DNA of 52,843 nucleotides from Chitinophagaceae bacterium (GCA_013140985.1 JABFRU010000031.1:1-52843), one strand, 5' to 3'. Positions 33,241 through 41,914 are shown, counted from the first letter of the stretch. The notes: generated by a model from the sequence alone, not told the origin. Numbers and translations: made by a program.

Positions 33241-33553
33241 CCTTACTTACTAACCCATTAAATTCTATTGCTAAGTTACAATTATGCCCCACATTTCAAA
33301 ATAAATTTTTGACGCTGTGCATAACTTAAAAGAACGGAATTTCAAAAAAGAATTCTAAATAAATTTTCTAAAAATTAAATCTAAATAATTGAAAAACAAT
33401 AAATTAAGTTACTTTACATTTAGCTTGGTTAGAAGCAATATTTGGACAAGTATAGTTTTATCTGAGCCTCAAAATGACAAAAAGGCCGGAAAAAACAAGC
33501 TGAACCAAATGGCTGTAAATTTGTACTAAAGGTGTACAAAAACAATAAAAAAT
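33241..33553. other. AT-rich gene-free stretch between radA and yugP
   Basis: Together with 33066-33213 this is the longest gene-free stretch in the window (488 bp). No open frame of credible length and no repeat arrays. A TAAATTTG at 33516-33523 could be the yugP -7 box. The poly-A rich part near 33160-33180 has no obvious function. Confidence 0.5.
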
Positions 33554-34255
33554 ATGATACTTGACAGCGTTGGAATGATCATTTCCCTTGTTTTTTTAGG
33601 GATCAGTTTACTGGTATCTGCCATCTTAAAAGCCAGGTTCAATAAGTACCATAAAATAGGCCTGGCCAATGGACTTTCAGGCCGGGAAATAGCGGAAAAA
33701 ATGCTCCGGGAGAATGGTATTTATGATGTAAAAGTGACTTCTGTAGAGGGATTTTTATCAGACCATTATAACCCGACCAATAAGACCGTCAACCTGAGCC
33801 CGGAAGTGTATAACGGCACCACCGTTTCGGCCGCTGCAGTTGCGGCACATGAATGCGGGCATGCCGTCCAACACCAGGTAGGGTATGCCCCTTTAAAGCT
33901 CAGGAGCAAATTGGTCCCGGCTGTTCAGCTTTCTGCTACCCTCCAGAACCTCATTATAATGGGAGGGTTAATAGTTCTGGCCATGACCAAAAACCCAACC
34001 GTTTTGCTGATCGGGATTATTGTTATGGCTGTTACCGTTATATTTTCCATCATTACTTTACCAGTCGAATTTGATGCAAGTAAAAGAGCCCTGGCATGGT
34101 TGCAGCAAACCAATGTCACCAATGCCCAGGAATATCCTAAAGCTAAAGATGCCCTCAAATGGGCGGCTACAACCTATGTTGTTGCCGCATTAGCTGCCGT
34201 GGTAACATTGATACATTATATTATGATCTATCTTGGAAGCAGGGATAGAAGTTAG
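33554..34255 (+). CDS. YugP-family membrane zinc metallopeptidase
   Basis: 233 residues. Zinc-binding HECGH at residues 99-103 sits in a membrane protein with helices near 7-25, 127-147, 150-170 and 205-228. The family (formerly DUF2265) is predicted to be a membrane-bound protease. The site and the conserved TLPVEFDASKRAL after the third helix match the family. Target proteins unknown. It converges with rng, and the two stops are joined by an inverted repeat. Confidence 0.9.
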   Translation: MILDSVGMIISLVFLGISLLVSAILKARFNKYHKIGLANGLSGREIAEKMLRENGIYDVKVTSVEGFLSDHYNPTNKTVNLSPEVYNGTTVSAAAVAAHECGHAVQHQVGYAPLKLRSKLVPAVQLSATLQNLIIMGGLIVLAMTKNPTVLLIGIIVMAVTVIFSIITLPVEFDASKRALAWLQQTNVTNAQEYPKAKDALKWAATTYVVAALAAVVTLIHYIMIYLGSRDRS

Positions 34256-34341
34256 GTAATAGATAAAAGTGGATAGATAATAGTTGTAAAGAGTCCTGGG
34301 CTTAAGACAACTATTATCTATTAGTTATTAGTTTTTATCTA
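34253..34341. repeat. Stop-to-stop inverted repeat of 7-nt units
   Basis: The left arm begins at the TAG of yugP: TAGGTAA TAGATAA with AAGTGGA TAGATAA TAGTTGT. The right arm (34307-34341) is ACAACTA, TTATCTA, TTAGTTA, TTAGTTT, TTATCTA, whose final CTA is the rng stop codon. Same family as 19252-19359. Confidence 0.92.
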
Positions 34342-35892
34342 AAGCTTGATCTCTTCCTCATCCCTGTCGAAGAAACGATACTCTGTCAGATGATAATTGC
34401 TGTTTGATTCTAATTTCGTTTTTTGCCCGTATTTCTTTTTCCACTGAGCCATTTTTGTTTTCCATGGCCAGCCTTTGGTCAGGTAAGCATATAAAATAGG
34501 ATGCACTACCAGTTTCAGATTGGAATGTTTATGTGTGAGCAGGTAACCAAGATTCTTTTCGATCTCATCTTCCAGTAATAATGTTGAAGATATTTTCCCG
34601 GTGCCATTGCAACTTGGACATGCTTCCTGGGTATTAATATTCATCTCCGGCTTCATCCGCTGCCGTGTGATCTGCATGATACCGAATTTGGAAATAGGCA
34701 GTACGGCATGTTTGGCCCTGTCGGGACTCATGTACTCTTCTACTTTCTCCATCAGCTTCCGTTTGTTCTCCGGAAGTTTCATATCAATGAAATCAACAAC
34801 AATAATTCCTCCAAGATCTCTCAACCGTAATTGACGGGCAATTTCTTCAGCCGCTTCGAGATTTGTCTCAAGTGCATTTTGCTCCTGGTTATTGCTAACA
34901 CTTTTATAGCCACTGTTCACATCAATAACATGCAATGCTTCTGTATGTTCAATGATAACATAAGCGCCGCTGTCGAGATTTACAGTTTTACCAAAAGAAG
35001 ATTTAACCTGTTTGGTAATACCGAATGAATCAAAAATGGTAGAACCATTCTGGTAAAAGGAAACGATGTCTGCCTTTTCCGGAGCAATCCGTTGGATATA
35101 ACTTTTGGTGTCAGCAAAAATGTTCCGGTCGTTTACAACAATCTTGTTGAAATCTTCATTCAAAAGGTCACGGAGGATGCTGGTTGTTTTTGTTTGTTCG
35201 CTTAATACCCTTGTTGGTGCTGCAGCTCCTTTAAGATTTTGCTGAATGGTCTTCCACATTTCTACCAAAGCAGAAAGGTCTTCATGCAATTCTGCTGTAT
35301 TCTTTCCTTCAGCAGCAGTACGAACAATCACTCCGAAATTTTTTGACTTGATCGCTTCAACGATCTTTTGCAGCCTTTTTCTTTCTTCAGAAGAATGAAT
35401 TTTTCTTGATACAGCTACAATATCATTAAACGGAGTTAAAACAACGAAGCGTCCTGGCAATGAGATCTCGCAGCTTAATCTTGGCCCCTTGGCTGCGATA
35501 GGTTCTTTGAGGATCTGTACAAGTATATTCGGCTTGCCGTTCAGTACTTCATTGATCTTACCGGTCTTGATAATCTCCGGCTCAATAGTGAATTTTCCAA
35601 AATCAAGGCCCTGTTCACTTTTATCGTTCATACACATATTGGTGAACTTAAGCAGCGACTTTGCATAGGGACTCAAATCCGTATAGTGAAGAAAGGCATC
35701 TTTCTCAAATCCAACATCCACAAAAGCAGCATTCAGCCCGGGAATTAGTTTTTTGACCTTTCCGAGATACAAATCACCTACGGCAAAACGGGCATCGCTT
35801 TTTTCGCTATGCAGTTCTACCAGCTTTTTGTCCTCAAGAAGTGCTATTTCCACACCCTGGGGCGCTGCATTAATAATAAGTTCTTTGTTCAT
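34339..35892 (-). CDS. rng: Ribonuclease G/E
   Basis: 517 residues, an RNase E/G-family endoribonuclease for rRNA maturation and mRNA decay. The N-terminal S1 domain (GDLYLGKVKKLIPGLNAAFVDVGFEKDAFLHY) begins near residue 43. The catalytic part has IVVDFIDMK with the metal Asp residues. The zinc-link CPSCNGTG is near residue 425. Without the long RNase E scaffold tail it is RNase G-sized. The 5' region has a TTACAGC/GCTGTAA inverted repeat and, further up, the mS38-like gene on the same strand. Confidence 0.94.
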   Translation of the reverse strand: MNKELIINAAPQGVEIALLEDKKLVELHSEKSDARFAVGDLYLGKVKKLIPGLNAAFVDVGFEKDAFLHYTDLSPYAKSLLKFTNMCMNDKSEQGLDFGKFTIEPEIIKTGKINEVLNGKPNILVQILKEPIAAKGPRLSCEISLPGRFVVLTPFNDIVAVSRKIHSSEERKRLQKIVEAIKSKNFGVIVRTAAEGKNTAELHEDLSALVEMWKTIQQNLKGAAAPTRVLSEQTKTTSILRDLLNEDFNKIVVNDRNIFADTKSYIQRIAPEKADIVSFYQNGSTIFDSFGITKQVKSSFGKTVNLDSGAYVIIEHTEALHVIDVNSGYKSVSNNQEQNALETNLEAAEEIARQLRLRDLGGIIVVDFIDMKLPENKRKLMEKVEEYMSPDRAKHAVLPISKFGIMQITRQRMKPEMNINTQEACPSCNGTGKISSTLLLEDEIEKNLGYLLTHKHSNLKLVVHPILYAYLTKGWPWKTKMAQWKKKYGQKTKLESNSNYHLTEYRFFDRDEEEIKL

Positions 35893-35925
35893 TACAGCTT
35901 AACATGAATCACCTTGATGCTGTAA
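35892..35925 (-). promoter_or_regulatory. 7-bp inverted repeat in the rng leader
   Basis: TTACAGC and GCTGTAA with a 20-nt spacer, directly before the rng start codon. In other bacteria the RNase E leader folds into a hairpin that feeds back on its own stability. Whether this does is unknown. Confidence 0.28.
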
Positions 35926-36034
35926 AACACCAGTTGAAAGTATCCGTAAGGAATGCTGGAGAATATCTGCTGAATAGGTAGCTGAAAATTGGCGGGGGTG
36001 CAAACTTATACGGCAAACAACCGGTGGACTGAAA

Positions 36035-36110
36035 GTTTCAGGTTTGAGGTTTGAAGTTTGAGGTTGGTCTTGATCTCTCAAAACATCGAACATCAAACTT
36101 CAAACCTCCA
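36035..36110. repeat. Inverted repeat of TCAAACn / TTTGAGG units
   Basis: The left part contains AGGTTTGAAGTTTGAGGTT. The right part contains AACATCAAACTTCAAACCT, its reverse complement at 18 of 19 positions. This is the two-armed intergenic form of the arrays inserted in pheS and holB, lying between the mS38-like gene and rng. Confidence 0.9.
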
Positions 36111-36114
36111 ACAA

Positions 36115-36210
36115 TTACTTGTTCCTCTTCTTATGACGGTTCTTTCTCAGTCTTTTTTTACGCTTATGCGTCGCAATCTTATGACGCTTTCTTTTTTTAC
36201 CACAAGGCAT
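36115..36210 (-). CDS. 31-residue basic protein, mS38/AURKAIP1-COX24-like ribosomal protein
   Basis: The ATG at 36210 gives MPCGKKRKRHKIATHKR and ends RHKKRNK: 31 residues, more than half Lys, Arg or His. This sequence family is widespread in Bacteroidota and carries the AURKAIP1/COX24 domain name after the mitochondrial ribosomal protein mS38. The window copy has an intact start and stop, and lies upstream of rng on the same strand. The extreme charge and constant length in the family (known, not checked here) suit a ribosomal RNA-binding protein. Confidence 0.88.
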   Translation of the reverse strand: MPCGKKRKRHKIATHKRKKRLRKNRHKKRNK

Positions 36211-36270
36211 ACTCAAATAATTTTTTAGTTCTTGTTTATAATAAGGTTTTCAAATTCTGTTTTGAGAAAA

Positions 36271-37122
36271 CTATTTTGATAGTTCTTCAATTCTTTTGTT
36301 GATCTCTCTTACAATTCCCGGGTCTTTGATGAACTGGAGACTTTTACGGTACCAGGCAATAGCATTTGCTTTATCACCAGTGCGGTCGTACAGATCGGCC
36401 AGCATAAAAATTGCTTCCAAATTGTCAGGCTGCAAACGGTTAACCGTTTGTAAACGGCTAATAGCTTTATCATATTGCCCCGATATCAGCGATCCCTGCA
36501 CCAGCATCATTTGTGCATAGATATTTGTACTGTCTTTTTCTATTACCTCCCTGATCAGCTTTATGCCTTCCATCGGAGTGGTGCTGATACCGCCAAACAT
36601 ATAACAGGCGCCAAGGCCTATTTTGGCTGAATCATTGTCCGGGTTGATCTTCAAAGATCTCTCAAATAAATCTTTGGCCTGCAAAGCCTTCCATTCTCTT
36701 CTTTCATGCACCTGGTCATTTTGCAGGTTATCCAAAAACAAATGGGCAGCAAATGTCAGGCTTTTTTCCGAATCTACCAATCTGGCAGCTTCGGCCTCAT
36801 ACCAGGCATAAGGTTCAAAGGCATTGGCAGAATCCCACCAAAAACGGGCTAACTGATGGTAAACATGGAGTTGCTGCTCCTTTACATTGCCTCTCGAAAT
36901 AGTATTTTCAAGTGTATTTATTTTGATTACCTGTTCAGGAGTAAGCTTTTTTTTACCTAAAACGAGAAAAGTATCAATTGAAACTTCGGCATGATCATGT
37001 TTAGCCGGCATATTAGCTGAAGCAACAACCTTCTTTTTTGCAGGTACTGTTCTCCCAAACTTGTAAATGCCGGCAACAAGCAACAAGGCAATGGCGATGG
37101 TGATCAACTGGGGTTTCTTCAC
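36271..37122 (-). CDS. Membrane-anchored TPR protein
   Basis: 283 residues from a GTG at 37122. One N-terminal transmembrane helix (LITIAIALLLVAGIY) is followed by a periplasmic domain. TPR-like helical repeats span about 140-280 (AKDLFERSLKINPDNDSAKIGLGACYM; AISRLQTVNRLQPDNLEAIFMLADLYDRTGDKANAIAWYRKSL). Probably a scaffold; partner unknown. Between HU and the mS38-like gene on the same strand. A TATCTTTG box lies 18 bp upstream. Confidence 0.8.
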   Translation of the reverse strand: MKKPQLITIAIALLLVAGIYKFGRTVPAKKKVVASANMPAKHDHAEVSIDTFLVLGKKKLTPEQVIKINTLENTISRGNVKEQQLHVYHQLARFWWDSANAFEPYAWYEAEAARLVDSEKSLTFAAHLFLDNLQNDQVHERREWKALQAKDLFERSLKINPDNDSAKIGLGACYMFGGISTTPMEGIKLIREVIEKDSTNIYAQMMLVQGSLISGQYDKAISRLQTVNRLQPDNLEAIFMLADLYDRTGDKANAIAWYRKSLQFIKDPGIVREINKRIEELSK

Positions 37123-37140
37123 TTAAAAAAATTAAGATGG

Positions 37141-37148
37141 CAAAGATA
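37141..37148 (-). promoter_or_regulatory. Candidate -7 box for the TPR gene
   Basis: TATCTTTG followed by CC, reading leftward, matches TAnnTTTG. It lies 18 bp upstream of the GTG start. No -33 match at the expected distance. Confidence 0.4.
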
Positions 37149-37248
37149 ACCACAAATGCCCAGTAGAATTACAGAACGTACAAGAGTGCGACGCAAGGAA
37201 CGTTGATAGTAGTAATACAGTCGGGTAAAAAAATTGTATCGCAAATTT

Positions 37249-37569
37249 TTAATTAGCATCTTCTCCCGGTCCCGCATCAGGTTTTACCTCTTTCAATTTT
37301 TTTACTTCTGCAACAAATTCTTTGGCAGGCTTGAATGCGGGGATATAATGTTCGGGAATATGCACTGCAATATTCTTTTTGATATTGCGACCGATCTTTG
37401 CAGCTCTTTTCTTGGTAATAAAGCTGCCAAAGCCACGGATATAAATATTTTCGCCAGCAGCAAGGGTGTCTTTTACTTCCTTGAACATAGTTTCAAGAGT
37501 AACAAGGACATCAACCTTGGGTATCCCTGTTTTTTCAGAAATCTGATTTACCAGGTCGGCTTTTCTCAT
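37249..37569 (-). CDS. HU/IHF-family DNA-binding protein
   Basis: 106 residues from the ATG at 37569 (MRKADLVNQISEKTGI); the 20-codon extension upstream lacks homology. Core motif GFGSFITKKRAAKIGRN and the beta-arm PAFKPAKEF are typical for HU-family proteins, which bend DNA and compact the nucleoid. The C-terminal KPDAGPGEDAN is an extra tail. The divergent position next to mutY is conserved in many Bacteroidota. Confidence 0.94.
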   Translation of the reverse strand: MRKADLVNQISEKTGIPKVDVLVTLETMFKEVKDTLAAGENIYIRGFGSFITKKRAAKIGRNIKKNIAVHIPEHYIPAFKPAKEFVAEVKKLKEVKPDAGPGEDAN

Positions 37570-37724
37570 GGTTGCAGTTTTTAGTGATTTTATGAATGCC
37601 AATTTATGATAAAATAATATGATAGTCAACTAAATAGGGCTAATTTTTTTAACCCAATATTCACCAATCAACCCAAATTGGCGGATATTTAGTCGCCCGG
37701 ATACCGGAGTTTGTGACATTTTTC

Positions 37725-38816
37725 ATGAAAAAGATCAGTCAACAGGAACTAAAAAACAGCTTTGCTCCTATCCTTATTAAATGGAATAAGGAGCAAAATA
37801 CCCGGCAAATGCCCTGGAAGGGTGAGAAGGACCCATACAAGATCTGGTTGAGTGAGATCATCCTTCAGCAGACAAGAGTGGAGCAGGGGTTGAGTTATTA
37901 TAACAACTTCATTAAAACCTTTCCGGGAGTACATCAGCTGGCCAGGGCACCGGAGGCAAAGATCTTCAAGCTGTGGGAAGGTTTGGGGTATTATACAAGG
38001 TGCCGGAATCTTATCATTTCGGCAAAATATATTTCCAAAGAGCTCAAAGGAAAGTTCCCTGATAGCTATGAAACGATAAAGGCACTAAAAGGAGTGGGGC
38101 CTTATACGGCTGCTGCCATTTCATCTTTTGCATTCAATTTGCCACATGCGGTGGTAGATGGAAATGTATTTCGGGTTCTGGCCCGGGTATTCGGTATTGA
38201 TAAACCTGTTGATTCTAACCAGGGCAAAAAATATTTTACAGCCCTTGCCGAAGAATTACTGGATAAAAAACAACCCGGCATTTATAACCAGGCTATCATG
38301 GATTTTGGAGCGGTGATCTGCAAACCGCAACCCATTTGTTCCGATTGCGTTTTTCAAAAAAAATGCTATGCCTTTCAGCATAATAAAATAAATGAGCTGC
38401 CGGTAAAAGAAAAAAAGATAACGATAAAAAAACGCTGGTTCTATTATTTGATCCTTGAATATAAAAATGAGATCGTTATACAACAACGTACAGCAAAAGA
38501 TATCTGGCATAGCCTTTATGAATTTCCGATGATCGAAGCAGCCGGTGAAATGCCGGTAAAAAAAATATTACAGCAAGCTGAAAAGAAAAGCTGGCTGGAA
38601 AAAGGCGAGTATGAACTGATCACCATTTCTCCTTTGTATAAACAACAACTTTCGCATCAATTGATAGCCGGACAGTTCATAAGAGTACATTTAAATAAAA
38701 AATCGCTGGAAAAGAATTGGATTAGGCTTCCGCAAAACAAACTTCGCAAATATGCTTTTCCGCAATTTATTAACCAGTATTTGAAAAAAGAGCTACAAAA
38801 GCAGGCTTTATTTTAA
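37725..38816 (+). CDS. mutY: A/G-specific adenine glycosylase MutY
   Basis: 363 residues from the ATG at 37725; a GTG at 37713 is possible. It removes adenine mispaired with 8-oxoguanine. The HhH-GPD motif LKGVGPYTAAAISSFAF is followed by AVVDGNVFRVL with the catalytic Asp. The Fe-S loop has C-x6-C-x2-C-x5-C (CKPQPICSDCVFQKKC). The C-terminal NUDIX-like domain (about 230-350) recognises 8-oxoG. ssb, gldE and gldD follow on the same strand, the common Bacteroidota order. Confidence 0.96.
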   Translation: MKKISQQELKNSFAPILIKWNKEQNTRQMPWKGEKDPYKIWLSEIILQQTRVEQGLSYYNNFIKTFPGVHQLARAPEAKIFKLWEGLGYYTRCRNLIISAKYISKELKGKFPDSYETIKALKGVGPYTAAAISSFAFNLPHAVVDGNVFRVLARVFGIDKPVDSNQGKKYFTALAEELLDKKQPGIYNQAIMDFGAVICKPQPICSDCVFQKKCYAFQHNKINELPVKEKKITIKKRWFYYLILEYKNEIVIQQRTAKDIWHSLYEFPMIEAAGEMPVKKILQQAEKKSWLEKGEYELITISPLYKQQLSHQLIAGQFIRVHLNKKSLEKNWIRLPQNKLRKYAFPQFINQYLKKELQKQALF

Positions 38817-38870
38817 ATATCCTTATCGCCGGCCTCCCATTTCAATTTTTCCATTCATTTAAAAATGTTC

Positions 38871-38878
38871 TAACTTTA
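38871..38878 (+). promoter_or_regulatory. Possible -7 box for ssb
   Basis: TAACTTTA is one base from TAnnTTTG and lies about 50 bp upstream of the ssb start. Weak. Confidence 0.25.
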
Positions 38879-38928
38879 AAGAGCAGCCAAAGCCCTTAGA
38901 CGATCTTTTAACCGTAAAGAGTAAATAT

Positions 38929-39357
38929 ATGAGAGGGGTAAACAGAGTAATGCTGATCGGTAACCTGGGCAAAGACCCGGATGTACAGCATCTTGAAGGC
39001 AATATTGCCGTCGCAAAATTTCCACTGGCAACCACCGAAACTTTTAAAGACCGCTCGGGTAAATTAGTATCGCAAACAGAATGGCATACTGTTGTTCTCT
39101 GGAGGGGGTTGGCCGAACTGGCGCAAAAGTATTTGCACAAAAGCAGTCTTGTTTATATCGAAGGCCGCCTTCGTACCCGCAGTTGGGATGATAAGGATGG
39201 CAATAGAAAATTTGCAACAGAAGTAGTAGGCGACAATCTTATTATGCTGGATAAACGAATGGACAGCAACAGTTCATCTTCGGAAGGCGGCGGTATAGAA
39301 GGAATGGGCGGCGGTGATATGCCGATGGGAGATCCTTCTGAAAGTCTTCCTTTTTAA
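38929..39357 (+). CDS. ssb: Single-stranded DNA-binding protein
   Basis: 142 residues. The OB-fold begins VNRVMLIGNLGKDPDVQ, with TEWHTVVLWRGLAELAQKYL and VYIEGRLRTRSWDDKDGN. A Ser/Gly-rich linker leads to the tail SESLPF, the LPF tip that recruits repair and replication proteins, preceded by fewer acids than in E. coli. It covers single-stranded DNA at forks. It lies between mutY and gldE. Confidence 0.97.
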   Translation: MRGVNRVMLIGNLGKDPDVQHLEGNIAVAKFPLATTETFKDRSGKLVSQTEWHTVVLWRGLAELAQKYLHKSSLVYIEGRLRTRSWDDKDGNRKFATEVVGDNLIMLDKRMDSNSSSSEGGGIEGMGGGDMPMGDPSESLPF

Positions 39358-39438
39358 TCCTCAATTCTAAATAATAACTTTGTTTAGTAACAGGGCGGGC
39401 CTTATGACCTGCCTTTATTGTAAACAAAAAATCTTGCT

Positions 39439-40779
39439 TTGGACAGTCATTCGGTACTCGGCTTCATTACTGATAACTTCTCTCATATTTTCCTGGCTGT
39501 AAATACACAGGGTACTACTTTTTTAAGCATAACATTACTTGTATTGTTGCTTCTTACTTTTACTATCTCCGGTGCAGAGGTCGCATTGTTTTCTCTTAGC
39601 AGAAAAGATATTGATGTGTTGAAAACAAAGCATCATGTTTCTGCCAAGCGTATTGTTGGTTTATTGGAGGAGCCGAAAGAAGTTTATGCTTCCCTGCTCA
39701 TCGCCGGCACATTTATTAATATCAGTATTATCGTTCTTTCGAATTTTCTCATCAGCCGGTTTATATCTTTTGAAAAAGCAGGTGGATTGGTTGAGATATT
39801 GGTAAAAGTTTTGATTATTGCATTTGTGCTGATCTTCTTTGGAAAAATATTACCAAAAGTCTGGGCCACACAGAATAATCTTCGCTTTGCTTATAGCTGT
39901 TCTTTTTTGATCGAAGCATTGCACCTCGTATTGCGGCGCATCAGCCGTTGGGTAGTTTCATTGGCAGATGGAATTGGTAAAAGAGCAGGAGCTGCAAAAT
40001 CGGAAGCCATGAATATCCAGGAGCTTGATCAGGCCATTGATACAAAATCCGATGAGGAAGCATCACCGGAAGAAAAAAATATTATGAAGGGCATTGTGAA
40101 GTTTGGAAATATTTCGGTGAAGCAGGTCATGAGGAGTCGGCTGGATATAAGTGGCATTGATTATAATTTGTCTTTCGGTGACCTGGTAAAACGGGTAGAA
40201 GAGCTGCACTACTCACGCCTGCCGGTATATAAAGAAAATTTGGATGAAGTGGTGGGCATTATACATACTAAAGACCTTATTCCGTATTTGAACGGGGTTA
40301 CTGATCATGACTGGCATCCATTGATGCGTCAACCTTATTTTGTACCGGAAACAAAACTGATCGAGGACCTGCTGAAAGATTTTCAGCAAAAGAGAATTCA
40401 TTTTGCAATTGTAGTAGATGAATTTGGCGGCACCAGCGGTATTGTTACTATGGAAGATGTTTTGGAAGAAGTGATCGGTGAGATCAAAGATGAATTTGAT
40501 GAAGAAGAAAGCGGTAACCGAAAAGTGGACGACAACAATTATATTTTTGAAGGCAAGACCATGCTGCATGATGTGTGCAAGACCATGCGCCTGCCGATGA
40601 ATACATTTGATGAAGTGCGGGGCGATAGTGAGTCGCTGGCAGGATTGGTGCTTGAACTTGCAGGAGAATTTCCTGGAGTGAACTCAACAATAAATAGCGG
40701 TGATTTTGAGTTTACCCCTTTGCAGGCTGATAATAACCGTATTCAACTAGTAAAAGTGACGATAAAACCCAAGTCATAA
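39439..40779 (+). CDS. gldE: Gliding motility-associated protein GldE (CNNM/CBS/CorC)
   Basis: 446 residues from TTG at 39439; no ATG occurs before the third membrane helix. An N-terminal DUF21/CNNM membrane domain (about 25-165) is followed by paired CBS domains (about 225-345; HYSRLPVYKENLDEVVGIIHTKDL and HFAIVVDEFGGTSGIVTMEDVLEEVIGEI). A CorC/HlyC C-terminal domain follows (about 360-440). The order next to gldD and ssb identifies it as GldE, needed for gliding/type IX secretion-related motility in Flavobacterium. It stops directly before gldD with no gap. Confidence 0.9.
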   Translation: MDSHSVLGFITDNFSHIFLAVNTQGTTFLSITLLVLLLLTFTISGAEVALFSLSRKDIDVLKTKHHVSAKRIVGLLEEPKEVYASLLIAGTFINISIIVLSNFLISRFISFEKAGGLVEILVKVLIIAFVLIFFGKILPKVWATQNNLRFAYSCSFLIEALHLVLRRISRWVVSLADGIGKRAGAAKSEAMNIQELDQAIDTKSDEEASPEEKNIMKGIVKFGNISVKQVMRSRLDISGIDYNLSFGDLVKRVEELHYSRLPVYKENLDEVVGIIHTKDLIPYLNGVTDHDWHPLMRQPYFVPETKLIEDLLKDFQQKRIHFAIVVDEFGGTSGIVTMEDVLEEVIGEIKDEFDEEESGNRKVDDNNYIFEGKTMLHDVCKTMRLPMNTFDEVRGDSESLAGLVLELAGEFPGVNSTINSGDFEFTPLQADNNRIQLVKVTIKPKS

Positions 40780-41382
40780 ATGAAAAGATCTTCCCGATTT
40801 CACATCTTGTTCCTTGTGCCCTGTGCCTTGTACCTTCTTTCATGCAACAGCGACTATACAGCCGGAAAACGAAAAGGTTATTTTAAAATTGATTTTCCTG
40901 AAAAAGAATACCGGGTATTTGACAGTGCAGGTTATCCATACACGTTTGAATATCCTGTGTATGCCAGTGTGATCAGGGATTCAACTTTTTTTGATGATAA
41001 AGCCGGGGACTGGTGGGTGAATATAGATGTGCCGCAGTTTGCAGGAAGAATTTATGTAAGTTATAAAGCGATCAATAAGCAAAACCTCTTTGATTCATTG
41101 ATACAGGATGCCTTTAAAATGGCATACCGTAAACATGTTGACATTGCCACAGGGATTAATGACAGCCTGATGCAAACTCCCAATGGCGTTGAAGGAATTT
41201 ATTTCTCATTAGGTGGAAATACAGCTACGGCCAATCAATTCTTCCTGACAGACTCCACCAAACATTTTTTAAGAGGTGCATTATATTTCGATGCAGCACC
41301 TAATGCAGATTCGCTGGGTATCGTTAATGATTTTTTGAAAAAAGATTTGCTGCACCTTATCAATACCCTCAAATGGAAATAA
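40780..41382 (+). CDS. gldD: Gliding motility lipoprotein GldD
   Basis: 200 residues, starting at the base after the gldE stop. Signal peptide with lipobox LLSC. The mature part (GYFKIDFPEKEYRVF, ASVIRDSTFFDDKAGDWWVNI, HFLRGALYFDAAPNADSLG) matches the GldD lipoprotein family, required for gliding in F. johnsoniae. The signal-peptide core is encoded by a 7-nt repeat array (40806-40833). Presence of gldD and gldE alone does not show that this organism glides. Confidence 0.92.
   Translation: MKRSSRFHILFLVPCALYLLSCNSDYTAGKRKGYFKIDFPEKEYRVFDSAGYPYTFEYPVYASVIRDSTFFDDKAGDWWVNIDVPQFAGRIYVSYKAINKQNLFDSLIQDAFKMAYRKHVDIATGINDSLMQTPNGVEGIYFSLGGNTATANQFFLTDSTKHFLRGALYFDAAPNADSLGIVNDFLKKDLLHLINTLKWK
40806..40833. 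repeat. 7-nt repeat arm inside the gldD signal peptide
   Basis: CTTGTTC, CTTGTGC, CCTGTGC, CTTGTAC in tandem, read as LFLVPCALY. Same family as the arrays in ricT and purH. Confidence 0.9.
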
Positions 41383-41407
41383 AAAACCCCGACGCTTATG
41401 GTCGGGG
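41381..41407 (-). terminator. Intrinsic terminator for the minus-strand gene at 41434
   Basis: Reading leftward: CCCCGAC, loop CATAAGC, GTCGGGG, then TTTTTT. It overlaps the stop codon of gldD, so it may also end gldD transcription less efficiently from the other side. Confidence 0.88.
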
Positions 41408-41433
41408 TGGAGCAGAAACTGTATGCATTTAAA

Positions 41434-41820
41434 TTACTGCTCTTTATTTTCAGTCTTCACGGCTTCTTTCTTTTCTTTTGCGGGTTCGGGCAATACCTTT
41501 TCTTCTTTGATATAACGCTCATCCAAAGCGCCACGGCTGAAAAGTTTTGTATCCAGTTTTCTTTTCTTTTTCTTAGCCATCTTTTTAGTTTCTTTTTTTG
41601 CAGGAACTGTCGTAACAGTTTTTTCTTCTTTTGCCGTTACCTCTTTTTTGTCAGTGACAACGGCTGTTTTTTCATCAACTGTTACTACGGGCTCCGTAAC
41701 TTCCTTTTCTTTGTACATATCATTGAATTCTTTTTTGTGACTTGTTTTCTGGTAGTCAACAAAACCATAAATGCTGGCGCCGATCATTAAAGTGGCGCCT
41801 ACGTACAGGATCGTTTTCAT
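41434..41820 (-). CDS. Small membrane-anchored Lys/Glu-rich protein
   Basis: 128 residues: one N-terminal transmembrane helix (ILYVGATLMIGASIYGFV) and a highly charged Lys/Glu/Val tail (KKEVTAKEEKTVTTVPAKK). Low complexity; no family recognised. It has its own terminator. It could be a small envelope spacer or simply a fast-evolving protein. Confidence 0.6.
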   Translation of the reverse strand: MKTILYVGATLMIGASIYGFVDYQKTSHKKEFNDMYKEKEVTEPVVTVDEKTAVVTDKKEVTAKEEKTVTTVPAKKETKKMAKKKKRKLDTKLFSRGALDERYIKEEKVLPEPAKEKKEAVKTENKEQ

Positions 41821-41827
41821 GTTGTAT

Positions 41828-41914
41828 AGTTTTAAAGTTTAAAAGTTTAAGGGTTCAAAGGTTCAAGAGGTTCGGGTCCTAACGTTAAACTATTGAACCA
41901 TTAAACCTTTAAAC
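41828..41914. repeat. Inverted repeat of 8-nt units (AGTTTAAA family)
   Basis: Left: AGTTTTAA, AGTTTAAA, AGTTTAAG, GGTTCAAA, GGTTCAAG. Right (41883-41914): CGTTAAAC, TATTGAAC, CATTAAAC, CTTTAAAC, ending exactly at the stop codon of the DUF2306 gene (TCA at 41915-41917). Confidence 0.9.

Noticed and set aside
35899-36096. 65-codon minus frame upstream of rng
   Set aside because: Includes the TCAAACn inverted repeat (PQTSNLKPE) and lacks any conserved sequence; treated as repeat read-through.
41398-41790. 130-codon plus-strand open frame full of Phe and Leu
   Set aside because: Antisense of the Lys/Glu-rich gene at 41434, whose reverse reading naturally gives Phe-rich protein.
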